Shown here: positions 59,419 through 64,000 of the stretch, one piece after another
Layout: every line of letters begins with the position of its first letter
Position numbering within the stretch: position 1 is the first letter of the stretch
Source: JARRKC01 sp963723965
Lineage (GTDB): Bacteria > Acidobacteriota > UBA6911 > RPQK01 > JAPXNP01
DNA length: 64,000 nt
Reading direction: 5' to 3'
NCBI GenBank assembly: GCA_963723965.1
Contig: CAVRSV010000012.1
Span: 186,001 to 250,000, forward strand
The notes under the pieces: model-generated
Database searches by the model: none
What the model was told of the DNA's origin: nothing
The model's input: only the letters and a program-made list of their open reading frames with translations
Made by a program: the position numbers and the translations under genes

Positions 59419-60423
59419 CTAGCGGATTTCGTCCGTATTATTGTTGACAAGAGCGATCCTGTCGCCAGGGAGGACCTTGAGCGTAAGGTACCCGAACGAC
59501 TCCTCGAGTTCGATCTCCCGGATCGGACGATAGGCTGAATCGTATACCGTGACTGCCGGTCCGGACCCGATGAAGACCCTCGAATCGTACACATCGAGAG
59601 CTCGGGAGCTCTGCTGCGTCGCCTTCGTCACCTGGCCATCGCCGTTGATGTTCATGAGGCCGTCCGAGGACGAGACGATGACGCGGACGGGCACCGAGCC
59701 TTCGAGTGCCCGGTCCGAGCAGCTGAGAGTTGACAGCGCGCCGCTCTGTCGTTGGCGAAGGCCAATCATCGTAAAGCCCCGGTCTCCCACCAGATGGAGC
59801 GTTCCGGTGAATTGAGAGGACAACCCGTCGAGGAGTTCCGGTACGAGATTCGCGAATTTCTCGAGTGGTCCGACTTCCAGGTCGTCGCTTGCCAGCTGAT
59901 GGCCGGCCGAATCCAGGAGCAGGAGCCGGAGATGCAGCGTTTCACTGCTCGAGTTCGCCACGGCGAGGCCGGAATCGAGACCGGCACCCTGATCTACGAA
60001 GATGTGACCCTCCGTGACCAGGCTTCCTGCCGGCACCGAGATCTCATGTTCCCCCAGTCGATACACGACCATGCCCGAGACATGGGACCCCAGTCGGTCG
60101 AGCTTGACCTCGGCATATCCCACGGCCAATGATCCGGTGGATCCGCTCATCGCCCGCACGGACCCTCCCGCTGGAAGTGTGAACTCCCACTGGCTCACGG
60201 GCGTGCTTCCGAGCTGGATCTCCAGAGGATCACCCGACGAATCGAGGAAGTAGACGGTCCCATGGATGACCTCGGAGCCGGGATTCGTGAGCACGATCTC
60301 GCAACTGAGCCCCTTGCCGCTCGCCAGCTGCGGAAAGGTGAATGCCGGATACTCCGCACCCAGGGCACCGACAGACAGGAAGAAGAAGGAAGCAATGGAA
60401 AGGCAGATGCTGCGACACGTCAT
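59419..60423 (-). CDS. Secreted repeat protein, truncated paralogue
   Basis: The protein has a signal peptide (CLSIASFFFLSVGALGA) and a beta-rich domain (YPAFTFPQLASGKGLSCEIVLTNPGS) that looks like the FPQ-LTN-type Ig-like modules of acidobacterial surface proteins. It is nearly identical to its neighbour at 60454-61929 over the first 240 residues, then diverges, and it ends at DEIR, right beside the mobile element edge, where the neighbour goes on for another 155 residues. It looks cut short by rearrangement. Confidence 0.7.
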   Translation of the reverse strand: MTCRSICLSIASFFFLSVGALGAEYPAFTFPQLASGKGLSCEIVLTNPGSEVIHGTVYFLDSSGDPLEIQLGSTPVSQWEFTLPAGGSVRAMSGSTGSLAVGYAEVKLDRLGSHVSGMVVYRLGEHEISVPAGSLVTEGHIFVDQGAGLDSGLAVANSSSETLHLRLLLLDSAGHQLASDDLEVGPLEKFANLVPELLDGLSSQFTGTLHLVGDRGFTMIGLRQRQSGALSTLSCSDRALEGSVPVRVIVSSSDGLMNINGDGQVTKATQQSSRALDVYDSRVFIGSGPAVTVYDSAYRPIREIELEESFGYLTLKVLPGDRIALVNNNTDEIR

Positions 60424-60453
60424 GGCGGTTTCCTTTCCCCCAAAAGCCGTAAC

Positions 60454-61929
60454 CTAGCGAACCGTTCCCGGGGCGAGACTGAAGGCTTTTGGTCGGTTGA
60501 GTCCGGTCGCGATCACCTGGGTTGCTCCGGACTGCAGGTCGACGGCGCAGACCTGGCCGCTGGTTCTCGTGACGAGATAAGCGGTGCCGTTGACGATCTC
60601 GATGCCGCTTATGCCGGAATCCGGCAGATTCGCGAAGAGGGTGGGCTGGCCATCCTCGGTGAACCGGTACAACCGGTTCAACCAATCCGCCAGATAATAG
60701 AACCCGTCAGCATAGGCCACTGGGCCGAGGGGTCTGGGAATCTCCGAATTGAAGTCCCGGAAGATGGTGCCTTCATACGTGCGGAGGTCGACCAGAAAGA
60801 GCTGTTTTTCGCCGGTCTCGGAAACGATGAGGTCACCACCGATCACCGAAGGATAGATGTTTTGCAGGTTATTCGGAGAGGGTGGCATGGGCACCGAAGC
60901 GAGAACGTGACCATCGAAATCGATAATGTTGATCTCGTCGTCGTTATTGTCGATCAAAGCAATCCTCTCACCCGGAAGAACCTTGAGTGTGAGGAAGTGA
61001 ACTCCCTCTTCGACACCGATGGTCCGGATCGGGCGATAGGCCGCGTCATACACCGTCACGCTCGATCCAGATCCGACATAGACCCGCGATTCGTACACAT
61101 CGAGGCTGTAGTTGTGAGGGTTCATCACCTTCGTAACCCTTCCGTCGGCCGTGACGTGCATCATGCCGTCATCCGTCGGTGCGATGAATCGCAGCGGCAC
61201 CGAGCTTTCGAGTGCCCGGTCCGAGCAACTGAGAGTTGACAGGGCACCGCTCTGTCGCTGGCGAAGGCCAATCATCGTGAAGCCCCGGTCTCCCACCAGA
61301 TGGAGCGTTCCCGTGAATTGAGAGGGCAACCCGTCGAGGAGTTCCGGTACGAGATTCGCGAATTTTCCGAGCGGTCCGACTTCCAGGTCGTCGCTTGCCA
61401 GCTGATGGCCGGCCGAATCCAGGAGCAGGAGCCGGAGATGCAGCGTTTCACTGCTCGAGTTCGCCACGGCGAGGCCGGAATCGAGACCGGCACCCTGATC
61501 TACGAAGATGTGACCCTCCGTGACCAGGCTTGCTGCCGGCACCGAGATCTCATGTTCCCCCAGTCGATACACGACCATGCCCGAGACATGGGACCCCAGG
61601 CGGTCGAGCTTGACCTCGGCATATCCCACGGCCAATGATCCGGTGGATCCGCTCGTCGCCCGCACGGACCCTCCCGCTGGAAGTGTGAACTCCCACTGGC
61701 TCACGGGCGTGCTTCCGAGCTGGATCTCCAGAGGATCACCCGACGAATCGAGGAAGTAGACGGTCCCATGGATGACCTCGGAGCCGGGATTCGTGAGCAC
61801 GATCTCGCAGCTGAGCCCCTGGCCGCTCGCCAGCTGAGGAAAAGTGAATGCCGGATACTCCGCACCCAGGGCACCGACAGACAGGAAGAAAAAGGAAGCA
61901 ATTGAAAGGCAAGTGCTGCGACACGTCAT
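60454..61929 (-). CDS. Secreted protein with Ig-like and propeller-like domains
   Basis: The complete 491-residue paralogue has the same signal peptide and N-terminal module as its downstream neighbour. The C-terminal half has propeller-like repeats (RVYVGSGSSVTVYDAAYR, LTLKVLPGERIALIDNN, VAYADGFYYLADWLNRLYRF, VNGTAYLVTRTSGQVCAVDL), suggesting an NHL/SMP-30 type beta-propeller. The function is unknown, probably on the cell surface. It is 30 bases upstream of the truncated copy, from which it differs mainly after residue 240. Confidence 0.78.
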   Translation of the reverse strand: MTCRSTCLSIASFFFLSVGALGAEYPAFTFPQLASGQGLSCEIVLTNPGSEVIHGTVYFLDSSGDPLEIQLGSTPVSQWEFTLPAGGSVRATSGSTGSLAVGYAEVKLDRLGSHVSGMVVYRLGEHEISVPAASLVTEGHIFVDQGAGLDSGLAVANSSSETLHLRLLLLDSAGHQLASDDLEVGPLGKFANLVPELLDGLPSQFTGTLHLVGDRGFTMIGLRQRQSGALSTLSCSDRALESSVPLRFIAPTDDGMMHVTADGRVTKVMNPHNYSLDVYESRVYVGSGSSVTVYDAAYRPIRTIGVEEGVHFLTLKVLPGERIALIDNNDDEINIIDFDGHVLASVPMPPSPNNLQNIYPSVIGGDLIVSETGEKQLFLVDLRTYEGTIFRDFNSEIPRPLGPVAYADGFYYLADWLNRLYRFTEDGQPTLFANLPDSGISGIEIVNGTAYLVTRTSGQVCAVDLQSGATQVIATGLNRPKAFSLAPGTVR

Positions 61930-62301
61930 GGCGGTTTCCTCTCCTCACGAAGGTTCCAGTAACGTTGCAGGCAGATCCGCCCAAGCTTAACATATGTGTG
62001 TAGGACCGGCATTGATACTTTCGGTTCTGGCGAGGTCGTGGAAGTGCTCGGCGTCAACCTCGCCTCGACCCCGCAAAGGTGCTACTTGGATGGGAAGGCA
62101 TTCGATCCGCAGAAGGCTTTGTCCAGGGAGGCATGGGGCCTGGAGTTCACTCCCGGTCTCAGTGGTATTATCCTTTCGCGGAGGATTTCTGAAAGGGATT
62201 TCCCGAGAAAGGGCTGCTGCGCGAATGGATGTCCGCAGGAGCCCGTCGACCCGATCGTAGGTGGCGATCAATGATCCCTGATGAGCGGCGGAGATAATCT
62301 G
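61930..62301. other. Gap with no recognised gene
   Basis: This 372-base stretch between divergent genes holds only weak short frames (such as 61994-62260) with no ribosome site and no family likeness. A GGAG at 62290-62293 serves the gene at 62302. Base composition is less GC-rich than the window average. Confidence 0.5.
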
Positions 62302-62892
62302 ATGCATAATGCGAGAACAAGGTGGTTCGGTAAGTTCCGTAACAGGTTGGATCGAGTCGCAACTGAAGGGAGAGGCCTTAGTCGACAGGGACTCGTGATT
62401 CTCGTAGGCTGCATTTTTCTGATAGCGTCTTTGATTCGTCCTCCTGGTTCCTCCCAAAGTGGGATCTACGCTTTCATTCCTTATCTGCTAGTCTTCCTTA
62501 TATTCCTTGTTGTGTCGTTGATATTGGTCGGACAACGTCCGCGTGTTTTGATGGGTTCTGAAGAACTTGCGCCGGCTTCGAAGTGGAGGGCACTCGGCTG
62601 CGCAGCCATATTGTTTGCTGCCCCTTTCTATTTTGGGCCGCTATTCAAAAGCATAGGGAGTCCATTGGGACCGTTTCAATTCAGCCTTTTCGTGATGACA
62701 CCCATTCTGGCGCTTTCACTTTGGAAGGACTCGTATGTGGGTATCGTTGTTGCACTACTCGGTGGCGGCTTCCTGAGTTGGATGGGAGTCGATTGGAGAA
62801 CCGGTGTGACGGCACTCTTTCTTATTGTGGGCACCGTGCTCGTAGCGGCTGGATGGATCATGGTTCGGCGGAGTGTTCAGAGGTCCTGCTGA
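62302..62892 (+). CDS. Multi-pass membrane protein of unknown function
   Basis: From the ATG at 62302 (GGAG 8 bases upstream) the 196-residue protein has a basic start (MHNARTRWFGKFRNRLDR) and about five membrane segments. It lacks a recognised motif. The DNA is clearly lower in GC than its neighbours, with many AT-ending codons, which suggests recent transfer. It is divergent from the secreted paralogue and convergent with the methyltransferase. Confidence 0.6.
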   Translation: MHNARTRWFGKFRNRLDRVATEGRGLSRQGLVILVGCIFLIASLIRPPGSSQSGIYAFIPYLLVFLIFLVVSLILVGQRPRVLMGSEELAPASKWRALGCAAILFAAPFYFGPLFKSIGSPLGPFQFSLFVMTPILALSLWKDSYVGIVVALLGGGFLSWMGVDWRTGVTALFLIVGTVLVAAGWIMVRRSVQRSC

Positions 62893-63032
62893 CACGCCCA
62901 AGTCGGCTGACATACCGCTACAAATGGAGGCGAAGGCAGCCTGGAGACTGAGACTGTTTATCCCTCTCCTTACGATCGAACGGTCCACTCCCAGTGCGAC
63001 CGGCGTTGACCCAGGCCCCGGCCCAACAGCCG

Positions 63033-63809
63033 TCAGGCGGTCAACTGAAATTGAATCAGCAGTTCCGGACCTTCTCCATACGCTTCGCCGAGGTAACCTC
63101 CCCACCGCTTCACGATCCGGAATCCGTGATCGGCGATCAACTGCTCGAACTCCTGCGGATAGAAGCACCGCATCACCAGAGGCAGAACGATCTCCTCCAA
63201 CATGTCCGAACCTTCGTACCGCCGATAGACCAAATCCGGATAGAGGATGAGGCGGCCCTCGTCCATCTTCCGCCGACGATCCGAACAGGTCACCCTCCCG
63301 CCGGATGTGGCGACCTCCCACTGCAGGTGCTCTCCGGGCGTCGGCCAGCAACGACCGAGTTCTTCCGGCGGATACAGTGGGTTGAAGACGTTGAGGACGC
63401 AGGTGCCTCCCGGTGCCAAATGTCGACTCACACACCGAAAGAGCCCTCCCACTTCACCGTCCGTCTCCAGGTTCTGAAGGACATGAAATGGTGCAAGGAT
63501 CAGATCGAAACGACGCCCGAGGTCGAAGCTCGTAATGTCGCCTTCGGAGACGACAATCCGGCCGCAGGCGATGTTCGCTCGATTTAGCTTCCTCCGGCAG
63601 AGCCGAATCATGGCCGCCGAGCGATCCAGGCCGTGGATGAGTCGGCAATGAGGCGCCAGCGGGATCGTCACCCGCCCCGTCCCACAGCCCAGTTCCAGAA
63701 CGTCCGCCGTGGACGATGGAATGAGGCTCCGATAGAAGGGGACATCGGGCGGAAAGTCCGGATTCAGGTCGTAGAATTCCGCCGCATTGGACCGAAGGTC
63801 ATCATGCAT
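63033..63809 (-). CDS. Class I SAM-dependent methyltransferase
   Basis: The 258-residue protein has motif I VLELGCGTGRVTI (37-49), an acidic motif II region (HGLDRSAAMIR), GDITSFDLGRRFDLILAPFHVLQNL and post-motif LAPGGTCVLNVFNP. The acceptor is unknown. The first 45 residues and about 150 bases of upstream DNA are duplicated at 59131-59416. A GGTGACACG-type repeat end at 63926-63952 lies upstream, so the gene may be cargo of the same element. Confidence 0.88.
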   Translation of the reverse strand: MHDDLRSNAAEFYDLNPDFPPDVPFYRSLIPSSTADVLELGCGTGRVTIPLAPHCRLIHGLDRSAAMIRLCRRKLNRANIACGRIVVSEGDITSFDLGRRFDLILAPFHVLQNLETDGEVGGLFRCVSRHLAPGGTCVLNVFNPLYPPEELGRCWPTPGEHLQWEVATSGGRVTCSDRRRKMDEGRLILYPDLVYRRYEGSDMLEEIVLPLVMRCFYPQEFEQLIADHGFRIVKRWGGYLGEAYGEGPELLIQFQLTA

Positions 63810-63960
63810 GTCGTCGGCTGCCTCGCGCGTGACGGCACAGCCCGGAATCTCGAACCCGTCGGCCCAGTCGACAGGATCCGGAAATAGGTGCCAGACCGCC
63901 CCCTGAATCCTTTGTTCGCAGTAGCTTACGATCGAATTACGTGCGTGTCACCTATTTCAC
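63675..63960. repeat. 286-bp duplicated block (other copy at 59131-59416)
   Basis: The two blocks align without gaps over 286 bases. They include the start of the methyltransferase gene, its upstream DNA (with GGATCCGGAAATAGGTGCC) and the inverted-repeat end, and both stop right after CACCTATTTCAC. Confidence 0.8.
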
Positions 63961-64000
63961 CAATTCAGCCGCTCCGCGACTTTTTCCGGGACGAGACCTT

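Noticed and set aside
61994..62260. Short plus-strand gene of 88 codons
   Set aside because: No ribosome site, no likeness to any family and overlapping alternative frames of similar size.

Overview
The window is a chromosomal segment of a high-GC, Gram-negative bacterium. Lipopolysaccharide genes (lpxD, lptE), an outer-membrane style envelope, a tetrameric (alpha/beta) glycyl-tRNA synthetase, futalosine-route menaquinone synthesis (mqnC) and a VWFA-related protein of the type first described in acidobacteria together suggest Acidobacteriota. That assignment is an inference from gene content, because no rRNA is present. GTG and TTG starts and short overlaps between neighbouring genes are common.

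Layout. At 1-1841 lie the end of an ABC transporter ATPase gene, a small exported Cys-rich protein broken by a frameshift, and the tRNA methyltransferase trmO. At 2067-9600 is a tightly packed minus-strand operon: a rhomboid protease, two SPASM-type radical SAM proteins, two B12-binding radical SAM proteins and a multi-pass glycosyltransferase. This is the most interesting functional unit, and its product is unknown. At 9830-15719 lie a VWA protein, metK, argH, argR, mqnC and ogt. At 15783-30793 lie an esterase, the PBP1C / alpha-2-macroglobulin pair, a ClC channel with a GT2 glycosyltransferase, and xerD-murJ. At 30984-36199 lie lpxD, ppdK and inositol-phosphate synthase, followed by glyS-glyQ, recO, pssA-psd, a DUF465 gene, ddl, phoH, rpsT, holA, lptE and dcd up to 46350. 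At 46587-50973 lie a site-2 protease, HU, a zinc-ribbon protein, endonuclease IV and a sodium:solute symporter with a small membrane partner. At 51086-58905 lie a small orphan protein, a HEAT-repeat protein, an M14 peptidase, a HAD phosphatase, two small proteins of unknown function and a fatty-acid desaturase.

The right end (58906-64000) is a rearranged accessory region. It holds a MITE-like element with 27-bp terminal inverted repeats, a duplicated methyltransferase start, two tandem secreted paralogues (one truncated at the element edge) and a lower-GC membrane-protein gene.

Intergenic DNA is unusual. At least seven places carry heptad-based repeats (GAGTTYC and its reverse complement). 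One 860-bp stretch (16557-17415) adds longer direct repeats, a 16-bp perfect inverted repeat at its ends and palindromic cores. Four otherwise conserved genes (683-1251, 5379-6333, 19759-25336, 27230-28286) contain an apparent single frameshift each, which points either to consensus errors in the assembly or to recent decay.

Most genes are housekeeping: envelope building (lpxD, lptE, murJ, ddl, PBP1C), phospholipid synthesis (pssA, psd, desaturase), replication and repair (holA, recO, nfo, ogt, xerD) and translation (glyQS, rpsT, trmO).
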